From positions 215,809,092-215,873,091 of the forward strand of contig BTPG01000001.1 in the NCBI GenBank assembly GCA_036245525.1: a DNA stretch of 64,000 bases, given 5' to 3'. A model generated the notes under the pieces. The model was not told the origin of the DNA, made no database searches, and was given only the letters and a program-made list of their open reading frames with translations. A program made the position numbers and the translations under genes. This stretch comes from Semisulcospira habei (taxonomy: Eukaryota > Mollusca > Gastropoda > Semisulcospiridae). Positions 19,847 to 31,440 of the stretch are shown piece after piece (the stretch's first letter is position 1; every line of letters begins with the position of its first letter).

Positions 19847-22800
19847 ACACTCTCTTGGCTTGACTTCGCGAACGAAGATTTTATAGGAGTTGCCCACGAC
19901 GTCTGCAGGCTTGTTCGTGGCTGCGGAGGCCAATCCGGGACAGGCAGGTTCGACCGCAGTGGCTGCAGGGGGAGGTATGGCCAGGGTTCCGAGTTGCGGC
20001 ATCTGTTTTTTCTCCTGAGCCGCTTGTCCTTAAGGCTAGCTCTGCGAGAGTCCTCAAAGGAGACAGCTGCCTTGAAAATGGTGGAGCGCCAGGTGTCACG
20101 GTCCGCAGCAAGCGAAGACCACTGGTGGTGGTCGATTTGGCAGGCACTAAGTGACTTCTTGAGACAGTCTTTGTATCTCTTCTTTGGTGCCCCTCTGTCA
20201 CGGTGTCCAGTAGCAAGCTCGCCGAACAGGGTGATCTTTGGTAGGCGATGATCCTCCATCCTGGAGACATGCCCCGCCCAGCGGAGCTGTGTCCGCAGCA
20301 GCAAAGCCTCGATGCTCACAGCTTCAGCCTGTTCAAGGACCTCGACGTTGGTGACATAGTCACTCCAGTCAATGCCCAGGATGGTGCGCAGGCAGCGCTG
20401 GTGGAAGCGTTCGAGGAGTCGTAGTTGGCTGCGGTAGAGGGCCCAGGACTCGGAACCATACAGCAGGGTGGTGAGGACCACAGCTCTGTACACGCTGATC
20501 TTGGTGCCTGTTTTCAGCTGTTGATTGTGCCACACCCGCTTGAAAAGTCGCCCGAAAGCGCTGTTCGCTTTTGCCAGCCTGCTGTCAAGCTCCTTGTCCA
20601 GCTTGGCGTCCGACGTGATAATGCAGCCGAGGTAAGTAAACTGGTGCACTGACTTTAGTTCAGACTCGCCAATGGTGATGTGAGGAGGACGATACACTGT
20701 CTTGGGTGCCGGCTGATGGAGGACCTCTGTCTTTTTCAGACTGACCTCGAGTCCAAAGAGCTGGGCAGCGTCTGCGAAGCAGGACGTGATGCGCTGCAGG
20801 GCTCTCTCTGTGTGTGCAACGAGGGCAGCGTCATCAGCAAAAAGCAGCTCACGAATCAGTTGGTCTAGGGTTTTCGTGTGGGCCTGCAGTCGTCTGAGGT
20901 TGAACAGGCTGCCATCGAGACGATACCTGATGTACACTGCATCGTCATCATCGAGGTCCACTGTGGCCTGCTTCAACATCATGCTAAAAAAGATGGTGAA
21001 GAGGGTCGGTGCCAGCACGCAGCCCTGCTTTACGCCGTTGAGAATAGGGAATGGTTCTGAGAGGTCATTGTTGAGTCTGACCTGGCCTTGCTGGTCCTCG
21101 TGTAGCTGGACAATCATGCTGAGGAACTTTGGGGGACAGCCAAGTCGCTCCAGGATCTGCCACATGCCTTGCCTGCTCACAGTGTCGAACGCTTTTGTTA
21201 GGTCGACAAACGTTACGTACAGCCCTTTGTTCTGCTCGCGGCACTTCTCCTGAAGCTGTCTCAGCACAAAGACCATATCGGTGGTGCTCCTGTTTGCTCT
21301 GAAGCCACACTGGCCCTCTGGGAGGTGGTCTTCAGTGATGGCAGGTACCAGCCGATTCAGGAGCAGCCTTGCAAGAATTTTCCCAGCAATGGACAGCAGG
21401 GTAATTCCCCGATAGTTGGAACAGTCAGACTTCTCGCCTTTGTTCTTGTACAGGGTGATAACGACAGCATCACGGAGATCCTTTGGTAGTGTTCCTTCCT
21501 CCCAGCAGCAGAGAAAGAGGTCATGGAGCTTGTTGTGCAGTGCTGTGCCTCCATGTTTCCAGATCTCTGGCGGTATTCCATCAATGCCTGCTGCTTTGCC
21601 ACTCTTGAGCTGGTGGATGGCTGTGAGGGTTCTTCAGCGGTGGGCGGTTCGTCCAATTCAACCTTTACTGGGAGTTGTGGGATTTGTAGGACGACTGCTT
21701 CTTGAACAGTGCGCTCAGCGCTGAAGAGGCTCTGAAAGTATTCCGACCAGCGGTTCAAGATGGAGGTATTATCTGTGAGGAGTGCCTGGCCATTCGCGCT
21801 TCGCAGGGGACTTTGTACCAGGTGCCTGGGGCCATACACTGCTTTCAGTGCTTCGTAGAAGCCCCTGTAGGCACCATTGTCAGCGCAAAGCTGGGTCCTC
21901 TGTGCAAGTCTGGTCCACCACTCATTCTGGAGATCTCTGAGCTTGCGCTGGAGACTGCTGCAGACGAGGCGGAAGGCAGACTTCTTCACAGGGCAGGAAG
22001 GCTGGGCTAGGTGGGCCTGATGGGCGGCTCTTTTTTTTATTTGCTAGGTGTTCCTGGATCTCTACATCGTTTTCGTCAAACCAGTCTTTATTCTTCTTTC
22101 TAGCGAAACCCAAGACTTCTGCAGAGGAATTTGCAATAGCAGTTTTCAGTTGTTCCCAGAGTGTTTCAGGGGAGGAGTCTGCTGGGTCCGCTGTGTCTTT
22201 GAGCCTGCGCTGTAAATCTGTCTGAAAGGCAGCTTTCACGTCGTCACGCTGAAGGCTGGCAACATCAAGCTTTTTCTTGGGGGGCCCCCATTTCTTGGGT
22301 TTTGGCTTGACGTGGAGCCTGAGTTTGCAGCGGACAAGGCGGTGGTCAGTGTGGCACTCTGCGCTGGGCATCACTCTGGTGAGGAGGACGTCACTGCGGT
22401 CCCTCTGACGCACTAGAATATAGTCGATAAGGTGCCAGTGTTTGGAGCGAGGATGCATCCAGGTGGTCTTTCGACTGTCCTTTTGCTGAAAAGTAGTGTT
22501 GGTGATGACCAGTTGCTGCTCTGCACAGAACTCCAACAGTAGGCGGCCATTGTCATTGCAGTTCCCGACGCCATGCTTGCCGAGGACTCCTTTCCAGGCT
22601 TCAGAGTCCTGGCCCACTCTAGCGTTGAAGTCGCCAAGGATGATGACTTTGTCGTCTGCAGGGGTGCTCTGTATGAGGCAGCGCAGGTCAGTGTAAAACT
22701 TGTCCTTTTCAGCAGGCTCTGCCAGGAGGGTTGGGGAGTACACACTGAGAAGGGTGACGTGTTGCTGGTGTCTCAGTGGGAGGCGCATGGACATGATGCG

Positions 22801-22869
22801 GTCTGAGTGACCCGTTGGTAGGTTTTCCAGCTTAGTCGCAATGGAGGTCTTGACCATGAAACCCACGCC
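19847..22869 (-). mobile_element. Zinc-finger LINE (RTE/L1-like), copy 1, 5'-truncated
   Basis: Inserted into element X: the uninterrupted arrangement is seen at 61575-61600, where GATGCACTATCTCTCCCAAA runs through the insertion point. The minus-strand 3' end is AAGTCAAGCCAAGAGAGTG, the same short GA-repeat end as copy 2. The 5' end is cut inside the endonuclease region at about 22869. Its target-site duplication is unclear. Confidence 0.85.
19881..22869 (-). pseudogene. Endonuclease-reverse transcriptase of the zinc-finger LINE, copy 1
   Basis: The product would nick DNA and reverse-transcribe its own RNA. Endonuclease landmarks are VIILGDFNARVG and HWHLIDYILV, then CHTDHRLVRC. Polymerase landmarks are GITLLSIAGK, GFRANRSTTDMVF, FVDLTKAFDTVSR, GVKQGCVLAPTLF, the catalytic LLFADDAALVA and YLGCIITSD. 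After it comes LRWAGHVSRMEDHRLPK and a C-terminal zinc-finger motif C-x2-C-x12-H-x3-C (CSHCGRTCLSRIGLRSHEQA and a final C). Compared with copy 2, frames are broken in an A run near 22031, by a 1-base deletion near 21628 and by a small indel near 20005. The first part of the endonuclease is missing. Dead copy. The clade is not resolved. Confidence 0.9.
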
Positions 22870-23690
22870 AAATGCATCAACACTGATACAATGTCTTCTC
22901 TTCTGCAAATGTCAACACTGGCGACACAAAGTTCCTCACACAATGTACACCCTATACGGGCCACGTACCTACGATAAACTGTGTGTCCCTACAACTGACA
23001 ATGCGTGACAATGTACCCACGTGCTCTCCTAGTACCAACTTTATATAGTAAGACATCTTTCTAGAATAATCCAAAGAATTTACTCAACGCAACCAATCAG
23101 AATGGAACACGTAACTGAAATAATAAATATTAATAAAAGAAGAACTTTCTGGAATAAATTAAAATAGTCTACAAAAATTCGGCTGCTCATTTCAGCCCTA
23201 AATCCCAATATCACTCAAAAATATGGCAAACCGTTTACGACTTTTCACAACACACAAAGAACGGCTGCTAATTTCACGCGCACAGTAAACAACTATGACT
23301 GAAATTACTACAGTGTAGCAAACTGTTGCTGATACTTCAACGTCACATGTAAGACCACTCAACAGCGCGATTTTGCTCGAACGTTCTGGTTCATTCTCAG
23401 CTAATCTACGGAAAACAACAATCGACCGCTCTTCACCGTGCGACTATTCTAGAAGCTTCCGGACTAAAATTAGCGTATCATAACAAAGCGAAATTCGCTC
23501 TACGCGCGAACGAAAGAAAATCTTACTAAAAATGTACGTGAATCGTAACCATGATAGCTCAAATAAATATCGGATCGTTTCCTACGATTAACACATGCAT
23601 GCTCTCACAGGACAACACAACCACAATCGTAACATGGACGATGGATTTCCATCTACATAACCCATTATAACTGGAGAGGAGTTATTAATT
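22870..23690. mobile_element. Element X, copy 1, right part, and AT-rich continuation
   Basis: AAATGCATCAACACTGATAC onward matches 61590 and the region after the 71-bp array (CAACCAATCAGAATGGAACA resembles CAACTAATCAGAACAGAAAA at 62518). Similarity to the other copy fades after about 23175; the rest to 23690 is AT-rich with no recognised feature. Confidence 0.55.
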
Positions 23691-23818
23691 TTTACTTCTA
23701 GCCATACACACTCAATCTCAGTTGACTCCAGACCATCACGTCTGCGTACCATTTGTGCAAACGAGTTATGGACATAAACAGCAATCCCTTTGTGTTTGAG
23801 GGTGTTTGGGTTTGAGAA

Positions 23819-23857
23819 AGAGACAGACAGACAGACAGACAGAGACAGACAGACAGA
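23819..23857. repeat. (GACA)n microsatellite
   Basis: About nine GACA units with one GA interruption. Confidence 0.93.
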
Positions 23858-23876
23858 GTTTTTATATATAATATGT

Positions 23877-25848
23877 AATAATAATAATAATGGGTACTTA
23901 TATAGCGCTTAATCTTACTCAAAAGCTCTAAGCGCTTTACAATCTGTACACAAAAATAAAATACAATGACATATGCACATAACAAACAAAGCACAATGCC
24001 CGAACACACCACTTTTACAATAAACTAAACAACAATACATACATAATAATTTATATTCTAATTAACATTCAGTCTAAACAAGGAGGATTGCAGAACTACA
24101 ACTAAGGCATCAAACACTGGCAGTCATTCAAAGTAAAGCTTGAAGAGGTGAGTTTTCAACGACCTCCTGAAGTCAGAGACAGACTCACTGTTTCTGACCT
24201 CAAGAGGAAGTGTATTCCATAACACTGGGGCTTGATAAACAAAAGTGCGCTGACCAAATGTTTTAGTTTTGACAGAAGGTACACACAGCTTCCGTTTATC
24301 AGAAGAGGAGCGGAGCTCACGAGAGGGTGTATACACATGCAGCAAAGAGGACAAGTATTCTGGGCTGGTGCCTGAAAGGCAGTTAAAACAGATTGACATA
24401 ACTTTGTATTGAATACGTGAGGACACAGGTAGCCAGTGAAGGGACTTCAAGATGGGTGTGACATGCTCAGTCTTACGGACTCTCTCAACAAGCCGGGCTG
24501 CATTGTTCTGAATTTTTTGGAGGCGATCAATGAGATACTGAGGGCAGCCACAAAGCAGAGTTACAATAATCTAGCTTGGACAGCACAAATGCACAAACTA
24601 GTGTTTTAGTAGCTTCCACGGTCAGCAGGTGACGAACTGAACTAATACGACGAAGTTCCAGATAAGCGGATCTACACACTGCACTGACATGCTGTGACAT
24701 AGATAACTTGCTGTCAAGTGTAACACCCAGGTTTCTCACACTCGCAGAGAAGCCAATGAGTGTTCCATCCACAGACAATGATGATGGTAAAGGCAGGGAC
24801 GAAGATAATCTTGGATTAGCTACCAACATTGCTTCAGTTTTGCCATCATTTAACATCAGTTTGTTGGTGGTCATCCATGATTTGACATGGTCAATGCACT
24901 GGCTTATACTTTGGACGGCATTCACAGCTCGCTCGACAGTATCACTTTTGTACATCTGAGTATCATCTGCAAATGCATGATGGGAAATGGAGCTACTACA
25001 AATCAGGTCGGACAGGGGCTGAACATACAGTAAGAACAATACAGGTCCTAGGACCGAGCCTTGGGGTACACCAAACCGAAGAGGTGATGGCTCAGAACGA
25101 CAGCCGTCGACAGAAACAATCTGGGATCGTTCAGTCAGGTATGAACTAAACCATGCCAAGACTGAGCCTTCAATGCCAAATACAGATTGAAGACGGCACA
25201 GCAAAATTTCATGGTCAATAGTGTCGAACGCACTGGACAGGTCCAGCAAAGCAAGGACTGTGATCTTACGCTCGTCCAAAGCACAAAGCAGGTCATTGAA
25301 TATCTTCAGCAAAGCTCTTTCAGTGCTACGATGGGGACGATATGCAGACTGGAATACACTGAACAGACTATTAGAGTTGACATGCTTTAAAGTTTGAACA
25401 AGGACAATTTTCTCAAGAATCTTTGATAGAAATGTAAGATTGGAAACTGGGCGATAGTTTTTCAGTACATTTGGGTCTAAAGATGGTTTCTTCAATAGGG
25501 GTTTCACAAGTGCAGTCTTGAAGCTTTCAGGAAAAATACCAGTAGAGAGAGAGTTGTTGATGACTTGTGTAATGGCAGGCAACACTTCATCCAGGCACTC
25601 GTACAACAAGGGAGTGGGTATGGGGTCTAACTCACAAGTTTTTGGGGCAGTGTTTGTGATCACTTTTCTGACCTCATCCTCTAGCACAGGTTCGAAGGCT
25701 GAGAGAGGTTCTCCACTAAAGCGTTTTTCGGTGAACAAAACTGAAGTGGGCATGAGATCCAGAGAATCACGAATTTCGCGGACCTTATCAATGAAGTAAT
25801 CTGCAAAAGCTGAGGCAGCTGGCACGGGGGGAATGTAGTGGGAAGAGG
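23877..25848 (-). mobile_element. L2-clade LINE, 5'-truncated, with conserved 3' tail
   Basis: The 3' end (minus strand) has TTGTAAAGCGCTTAGAGC and AGCGCTATATAAGTACCC, then (ATT)5. This stem-loop plus short-repeat tail is typical of L2-type LINEs and of SINEs that borrow their machinery. The 5' end stops against a GTGC-rich tract. Confidence 0.87.
24124..25848 (-). pseudogene. L2-type LINE reverse transcriptase (endonuclease missing)
   Basis: A long open frame (from about 25848 to 24527) covers most of the polymerase: SAFADYFIDKVREIRDSL at the start, CELDPIPTPLL, LKNYRPVSNLTFLSKILEK, QSAYRPHRSTERALL, LALLDLSSAFDTIDHE, FGVPQGSVLGPVLFLLY, and the catalytic HAFADDTQMY. The C-terminal domain continues in another frame (24450-24124) with ILKSLHWLPVSSRIQYKV and APVLWNTLP. 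One frameshift near 24560 separates them. The catalytic region itself is intact, so decay is mild, but the endonuclease is lost by 5' truncation. The upstream methionine at 25888 lies in simple sequence and is not a genuine start. Confidence 0.9.
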
Positions 25849-25861
25849 TGATGTGTGTTTT

Positions 25862-25951
25862 CATACGTGGGTGTGTGCGTGCGTGCATGTGTGCGTGCGT
25901 GCATGTTTGCGTGCGTGCATGTGTGCGTGCGTGCGCGCGCGCACACGCTCG
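25862..25951. repeat. (GTGC/GCAT)n simple sequence
   Basis: Alternating GTGC, GTGT and GCAT words ending in a CG-repeat. Confidence 0.9.
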
Positions 25952-25976
25952 TACTTTCTTTTACTTCGCAAACTTT

Positions 25977-26458
25977 GGCTTCGATTTGTCCGTTTCAGAC
26001 TGTTTTCCTATGACAATCTGGCTGACACATACTTCGACTTGTCCGTTTCAGACTGTTTTCCTATGACAATCTGGCTGACACATACTTCGACTTGTCTGTT
26101 TCAGACTGTTTTCCTATGACAATCTGGCTGACACATACTTCGATTTGTCCGTTTCAGACTGTTTTCCTATGACAATCTGGCTGACACATACTTCGATTTG
26201 TCCGTTTCAGACTGTTTTCCTATGACAATCTGGCTGACACATACTTCGATTTGTCCGTTTCAGACTGTTTTCCTATGACAATCTGGCTGACACATACTTC
26301 GATTTGTCCGTTTCAGACTGTTTTCCTATGACAATCTGGCTGACACATACTTCGATTTGTCCGTTTCAGACTGTTTTCCTATGACAATCTGGCTGACACA
26401 TACTTCGACTTGTCTGTTTCAGACTGTTTTCCTATGACAATCTGGCTGACACATACTT
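25977..26458. repeat. 53-bp minisatellite, nine copies
   Basis: Unit contains GATTTGTCCGTTTCAGACTG and CAATCTGGCTGACACATACT. Copies are almost identical; T/C differences occur at GATTTG/GACTTG and CCG/CTG. Confidence 0.96.
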
Positions 26459-26474
26459 CCCCACTAAGTAAGTA

Positions 26475-26560
26475 TGGACGGTAGAAGGTTGTGGAGGGGG
26501 TGGGGGGAGGTGGGGGTGGGATGGGGTGAGGAGGGGTGGGGTGGGGTGGGGGACAACCTG
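26475..26560. repeat. G-rich low-complexity stretch
   Basis: Repeated GGGGTGGGG-type words, a possible G-quadruplex region on the plus strand. Confidence 0.75.
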
Positions 26561-26703
26561 ATGGTGTCCGCGACAAATGTACACAAGAGTCGAAAACAAA
26601 ACAGCGCTACATCGACGTTTGATGCTGTACAAAGAGCTCTGTGTTCTTCTTGGCGTAACTTCTCCAAAATCTGCCAGAGACACAGATCTTAACCAAGGAT
26701 TAT

Positions 26704-26733
26704 CCCCCTCCCTCCCCCCCCCCCCCCCCCCCC
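26704..26733. repeat. C-run
   Basis: Mostly C, ending in about 20 consecutive C. Confidence 0.9.
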
Positions 26734-26852
26734 GATAAATGCAGGGGTTTATGAGCATTGATAACATTTACAGATGGCAATTACACCGGTGTGTCACTCG
26801 TCAACGAAGTCATAGGTTTTCAACTAAATCTACAGTCTACAGACATTAGGTT

Positions 26853-26913
26853 GACTCATTCCAGACGTAAGGCATACGCATACGCGGCGATAGCCTTACG
26901 TCTGAAATGAGTC
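26853..26913. mobile_element. Family-C palindrome, copy 2 (apex altered)
   Basis: GACTCATTCCAGACGTAAGG pairs with CCTTACGTCTGAAATGAGTC. The apex still holds ATACGCGGC from the longer family-C stem, on one side only. Confidence 0.75.
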
Positions 26914-27194
26914 AATAGTCTGGTGTGTACAGCTCATATTCTGCTTTCGCTACACCGTAGCGTCAACGTGACGTACTTATGTCATGTCGAACAATAGGCA
27001 GCCGTGTTTTGTAAGGCTGTGCGAATTTTCACTTGAGTATTCTTTCTTCAGCTTTGTAGTGCGGATACCTTGAACGCACGGGATGAAGGCAGCAAAAACA
27101 AACACCATTTGAAAGCAGCCATCGAGGGTAGGACCCCATCCCTGCCACTGGGGGCAAGTTGCGTTTTGACAATCATTGTAAACTCATCCCCAAC

Positions 27195-27310
27195 GAACCT
27201 CAGTCGTCAAAGGAACATGGATACAAAATGATTTCAGCAAGAGGCGTAGATCCTCATGAGCCCCCGAAATTGCAGGGGCTCATGAGGATCTATGCCTCTT
27301 GTATTGGGTG
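27195..27310 (-). mobile_element. Family-A MITE remnant with hairpin
   Basis: Hairpin 27237-27301 has arms of about 31 bases with three mismatches. Left flank GTCAAAGGAACATGGATAC is the reversed right half. The far ends are not recognisable. Confidence 0.7.
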
Positions 27311-27359
27311 GTATTCAAAGGGCGCAGTCGTTGATTACATTGCGCGCATCGTTGTATAA

Positions 27360-27395
27360 AATTCTTCTTCTTCTTCTTCATCTTCTTCTTCTCCT
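27360..27395. repeat. (TTC)n microsatellite
   Basis: Ten TTC units with one TCA interruption. Confidence 0.9.
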
Positions 27396-27760
27396 AATTA
27401 ATGATGATGAGCGTCTAAGCGCGTTGTCCCCATCTGCAATAATCCCATGTGTTGAATGCTATGCATTCTGAGTACAACAGGGACTCAAGACTGGAATCAA
27501 CGCTTATTGTCATCGACAGCCTGTATTGTGAGTCCGTAAGTAAACTGTTCTGCCTTCTCAGTGTTAGCATGCAAAGCTCAAAAGCATCATGATCAGTAAA
27601 ATGTTATTTTATTTCTGGTGTCAGCACCTATATTTTTATTACAGATCAGAAAGATTGGGGTTTTTTTTTTTTCTCGAACACTATAAAAACTTTTTTTTTC
27701 GGATAAATTGTGTTATTGTAGAATAAACAACAGACAGACAAAATTGAAAACTAAATTTAT

Positions 27761-27884
27761 GTACACAAACCAAGGGGAATCACTCAGCGCTGGACAGACA
27801 AACAGTTAGATCCCCTGCCCCCGGTTATCAGGCACCGAACTGTTTGTCTGTCCAGCGCTGAGTGATTTCCCTTGGTTTGTGTAC
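27761..27884. mobile_element. Type-F palindrome with 47-base arms
   Basis: Arms 27761-27807 and 27838-27884 are complementary with one mismatch; the arm begins GTACACAAACCAAGGGGAAT. The loop is 30 bases. The flanking phrase AAATTTATGTA occurs before the left arm (about 27753) and near 27926, possibly an element border. No second copy is visible. Confidence 0.75.
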
Positions 27885-27899
27885 AATTCTGCCAGCGCT

Positions 27900-28448
27900 A
27901 GCCTCACCTATCTGGTTTGTGAGTAAATTTATGTAGCCTAATTGTGCCCAGTTCTGGGCGTTTCTAGCTATTTCTGATAATTAGCTAAATCCAATAATAT
28001 AAGAGTGACACGCGATTCGAATCAGATTGCAGTTTTTGTGGCATCCATAGCACGCATGAGTTTGAAGATAGGCAGATCGTCATGTCACAGCGGTAGGTCA
28101 CAGTGTGCTGGGCAGCTGCGAGTCTAAAAAGCCAATTGAAGCAAATACTAGCGACTCTCGGTCTTACGGTCTCTGGGCCTTGAAGAGCCCTCGTGTGTTT
28201 CCTGTTCGCACGCCCTGTACCACTCGGCCTCCGTTATCGTCAGAGAGCAAGTCTAATGTTCTGTGAATTGTTCTGTCGGCGCTAGAGCTTGAGCGTCAAC
28301 TTGTCCAATGATTCATGCCTGCGACATGTTTGGCTGTGCATGATTAGCCATACCTTCAAACATTTCATCCTTCGCCTGTTCCACAAAGTTCCGCATTGAG
28401 CTAGAATTCCAAACCGACCATGCGCAGACTGCCTTTCTGCACCTGTCG
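27900..28448. other. No firmly recognisable feature
   Basis: Mixed sequence. On the minus strand near 28230 the phrase GGCCGAGTGGTACAGGGCG resembles a tRNA A-box region, but no B box follows in the right place. Confidence 0.35.
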
Positions 28449-28613
28449 TTAATTCAATACCAAAAGCCCCAGATGGCCCAAGAACACGGATTCAAAGTGG
28501 TCTCAGCAAGAGGTATAGATCCTCATGAGCCCCTGCAACTGCGGGGGTTATGAGAATCTATGCCTCTTGCAGTCGGATGGGGCTCAATTTTTTTTCAGCA
28601 TTAAACGGGTTAA
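28449..28613 (-). mobile_element. Family-A MITE, TTAA on both sides
   Basis: TTAA at 28449-28452 and 28610-28613 bound a 165-bp element. The hairpin is 28506-28570; the left flank CAAAGTGGTCTCAGC and right flank CAGTCGG show reverse orientation. The inverted ends are worn. Confidence 0.78.
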
Positions 28614-28711
28614 ATCATGACTGTGGAATGGCGTTAACAGTTTCCACTGCCAGCAGTGGCGTAGGAGGGTTTTCAGGTATGGCAGGGCCTCAAAGAAAAT
28701 CATACGACAAG

Positions 28712-28783
28712 GGTTGTGTGTGAGTGTGTGTGTGAGTGTATGTGTGTGAGTGTGTGTGTGTGAGTGTGTGTGTGAGTGTATGT

Positions 28784-28822
<39 letters not shown>

Positions 28823-28932
28823 GTGTGTGTGAGTGTGTGTGTGTTGTGTGTGTGTGTGTGCGTGCGTGTGTGCGTACGTGCGGGCGTGTATGTGTGTGTA
28901 TGTGTGTGTATGTGTGTACGTGTGTAAGGGAG
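28712..28932. repeat. (TG)n imperfect microsatellite
   Basis: TG tract with regular GA and TA interruptions (TGTGTGAG units in the first 90 bases). Confidence 0.95.
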
Positions 28933-29009
28933 GGCGGGTGAGATGTTGCGATCATCACCTACTGCGAGGGCGTCATATGTAATACACACAAAGTAAACAT
29001 GCAAATTAC

Positions 29010-29208
29010 TTAACCCCTTCAGCCCTGACGCACTACAGCAGGAGATGGATCGACCATAATAAATCAAGGGAAGTGCCTGAAGGCGCCAAGCTGATCTGGC
29101 ACTGCCCTTCAATTATCATGGTCGACCCATCTCCTGCAACTGGTGCCTAGTCATTAGATGACGCATCCAAGAATTTGGGAAATACGGCCGTCGGGCTGAA
29201 TGAGTCAA
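29010..29208 (+). mobile_element. Family-B MITE with apex deletion in the left arm
   Basis: Begins TTAACCCCTTCAGCCCTGAC and ends GGGCTGAATGAGTCAA, where family members have TTAA. The central stem pairs CAGGAGATGGATCGACC with its complement. About 16 bases next to the loop are missing from the left arm, so the right arm's AGATCAGCTTGGCGCC has no full partner. Confidence 0.82.
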
Positions 29209-29308
29209 ATTAGGTAGCACTACTGACCAGCTGTTCCTCGCATGAGAACAACTTGATGTCCATTTGTCAGCTTCGGTGCTTGTATCAGGATCTGTGCGGA
29301 GAAAGTGT

Positions 29309-29677
29309 ACACACTACTAGAGCCTGGCAGAGGTTTGAACCAAGTGTGCCTTAGAACACACTACTAGAGCCTGGCTGAGGTTTGAACCAAGTGTGCCTTA
29401 GAACACACTGCTAGAGCCTGGCGGAGGTTTGAACCAAGTGTGCCTTAGAACACACTACTAGAGCCTGGCGGAGGTTTGAACCAAGTGTGAGAACACACTA
29501 CTAGAGCCTGGCGGAGGTTTGAACCAAGTGTGCCTTAGAACACACTACTAGAGCCTGGCGGAGGTTTGAACCAAGTGTGCCTTAGAACACACTACTAGAG
29601 CCTGGCTGAGGTTTGAACCAAGTGTGCCTTAGAACACACTACTAGAGCCTGGCGGAGGTTTGAACCAAGTGTGCCTT
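29309..29677. repeat. 47-bp minisatellite, eight copies
   Basis: Unit contains ACACTACTAGAGCCTGGCGG and GTTTGAACCAAGTGTGCCTT. One copy lacks six bases (CCTTAG). The last unit's TTAG is also the first base group of the adjoining family-B MITE. Confidence 0.95.
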
Positions 29678-29889
29678 AGCTCATTTAGCCTGACCCACGT
29701 ATTTCCCAAACTTTGGAGGCGTCATCTAACGACTATGCACCTGTTGCAGGAGATGGGTCGACTATGATAATTCAAGGGTAGTGCCAGATTAGCTGGGCGC
29801 CGACAAGCGCCAAGCTAATCTGGCACTACCCTTGAATTATCATGGTCGACCCATCTCCTGGTGTAGTGCGTCAGGCCTGAATGGGTTAA
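29676..29889 (-). mobile_element. Family-B MITE, inverted relative to the copy at 29010
   Basis: Opens TTAGCTCATTTAGCCTGACC and closes GGCCTGAATGGGTTAA. The hairpin 29749-29858 has 53-base arms with three mismatches around GACA. Together with the copy at 29010 it flanks the 47-bp array in inverted orientation. Confidence 0.87.
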
Positions 29890-29940
29890 TGCATTTATAT
29901 ACTGAGGGCCGAAAGCCCGGATACAGCCGTTGAAACAAAC

Positions 29941-30062
29941 AAAAAATAAATAAATAAATAATTAAACAAATAATAAATAAATAAATAAATAAATAAATAA
30001 TAAATAAATAATAATAATAAATAATACATAAATACATAATAAATAAATAAATAAATAAATAA
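29941..30062. repeat. (AAAT)n simple sequence
   Basis: AAAT/AAT tract with interruptions. Confidence 0.95.
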
Positions 30063-30597
30063 TATAAATTAAAAAAGAGGAATGGTCAAAGGATACCCTG
30101 AAAATACCGTTTCTAGAGGAGGTATGGCCATTTTCCACCGCTAACTACCCCCCAACCCCCTTCGCCCAACCTCCCCCCCCCCCCACCCGCCTGGCGCCCC
30201 CTTTCGGGTTACTACCACACTTGTGACAATACAGTCGTCTATAAGTATAGTTGTTCATAGTCCGTGTAACATCTGCCGCATGCCGCGTACAGGTGATTAT
30301 AGCGTTTCCAATGGAACCCGGCTGTAAAGGCCTATACATTTTATACGCAACGGATCTAGATGGGGGATGCTTGAGGGGTCGGGGAGGGGGGGGGGTGAAG
30401 GGGGTGGGAGTGAGCTTGGAAGTTGAGAGGGATTCAGTGACTGGGGAGTCAACCCGCTGGTAAAAGCATTCCGTGGTGAACAAGCCGTGGTTTCAACTGG
30501 GGAGTGATTTTCAAACCACTTTCCTCATCTCTGGCGCATCACACGAGATTAAACACATATTTCCGTTTTCCATTCCAGGGCCAAATTACTTCCATCT
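30063..30597. other. No recognised element; C-rich and G-rich patches
   Basis: C-rich at 30147-30190 and G-rich at 30375-30405. Otherwise unassigned. Confidence 0.5.
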
Positions 30598-30663
30598 GCA
30601 AGAGACATAGATTTTCATGAGCCCCTGCGAATGCAGGGGCTGATGAGAATCTATGCCTCTTGC
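30598..30663. mobile_element. Family-A hairpin core
   Basis: Arms GCAAGAGACATAGATTTTCA and its mismatched complement, with apex CCCCTGCGAATGCAGGGG. MITE ends are not recognisable. Confidence 0.75.
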
Positions 30664-30865
30664 CGGCTTGTACACCGTTTTCTTCTCGTGTTCTGGACGC
30701 TGTCTATGTTTAGTCGCGCGGTGATTTTGACCTGTTGGCCGATGGCAAATGGAGGGCGGGGGGTGTGTGTGAAGGGGGCAGTGAGAGGAGCGAAAAAAAG
30801 AATGGTCTTTGGTGCAATGTGCTGGAATTTAGACCGTGTGACACTAGGCAGAGTGCAGTTCGTAT

Positions 30866-30866
<1 letters not shown>

Positions 30867-30955
<89 letters not shown>
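30867..30955. repeat. (CT)44 microsatellite
   Basis: Uninterrupted CT tract. Confidence 0.97.
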
Positions 30956-30958
<3 letters not shown>

Positions 30959-31051
30959 ATCCTTTCGTATTTTAAAGCCAATATCTTCAATTACCTCATG
31001 TCATTATCGTAATACTTTCACTGCGACCCTATATTATGCAGTGTGTGCGTT

Positions 31052-31067
31052 CGCGCGCGCGCGCGCG

Positions 31068-31106
<39 letters not shown>

Positions 31107-31190
31107 CTGTGTGCGTGTGTGTGTGTGTGTGTGTGCGTGTGTCTGTGTGAGAGAGAGAGTGTTTGTGTTAGTGTGTGTGTGTGGATTTTT
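31052..31190. repeat. (CG)n/(TG)n microsatellite
   Basis: Starts with CG alternation, then TG with a short GA patch. Confidence 0.93.
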
Positions 31191-31221
31191 TCCCCCCTGA
31201 AGTTTGTTTGTAGCAAGGAGA

Positions 31222-31440
31222 AAAATGAACAAGATGAGGATTTCATCCCAAAGTCTACCGTATTGTTTGGAGCTCACATGCGTATATCATTTAACAACAT
31301 TCAGAGTTGTTCATATTTTTAGGCTTATTATGATGATCCACTTCCCTCCTCTCTAAGCCAACCCCTGATCAACACACACGTCGGCGCACACAAATAAAGA
31401 CGGACACACGGCGCTTCCAGCCATTAGTACGCTCTGTGGC
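31222..31440 (-). mobile_element. Element Y fragment
   Basis: GATGAGGATTTCATCCCAAA, GGCTTATTATGATGATCCA and ATAAAGACGGACACACGGCG match the distal end of element Y at 38040-38240 and 41000-41160. Confidence 0.75.

Noticed and set aside
26475..26560. Promoter or CpG-island-like GC-rich region
   Set aside because: It is a G-only skewed low-complexity tract with few CpG and no adjacent gene.
29309..29677. CRISPR-like array of regular repeats
   Set aside because: Units follow each other without unique spacers and the sequence is eukaryotic. The same applies to the 51-, 52-, 53-, 56- and 71-bp arrays.
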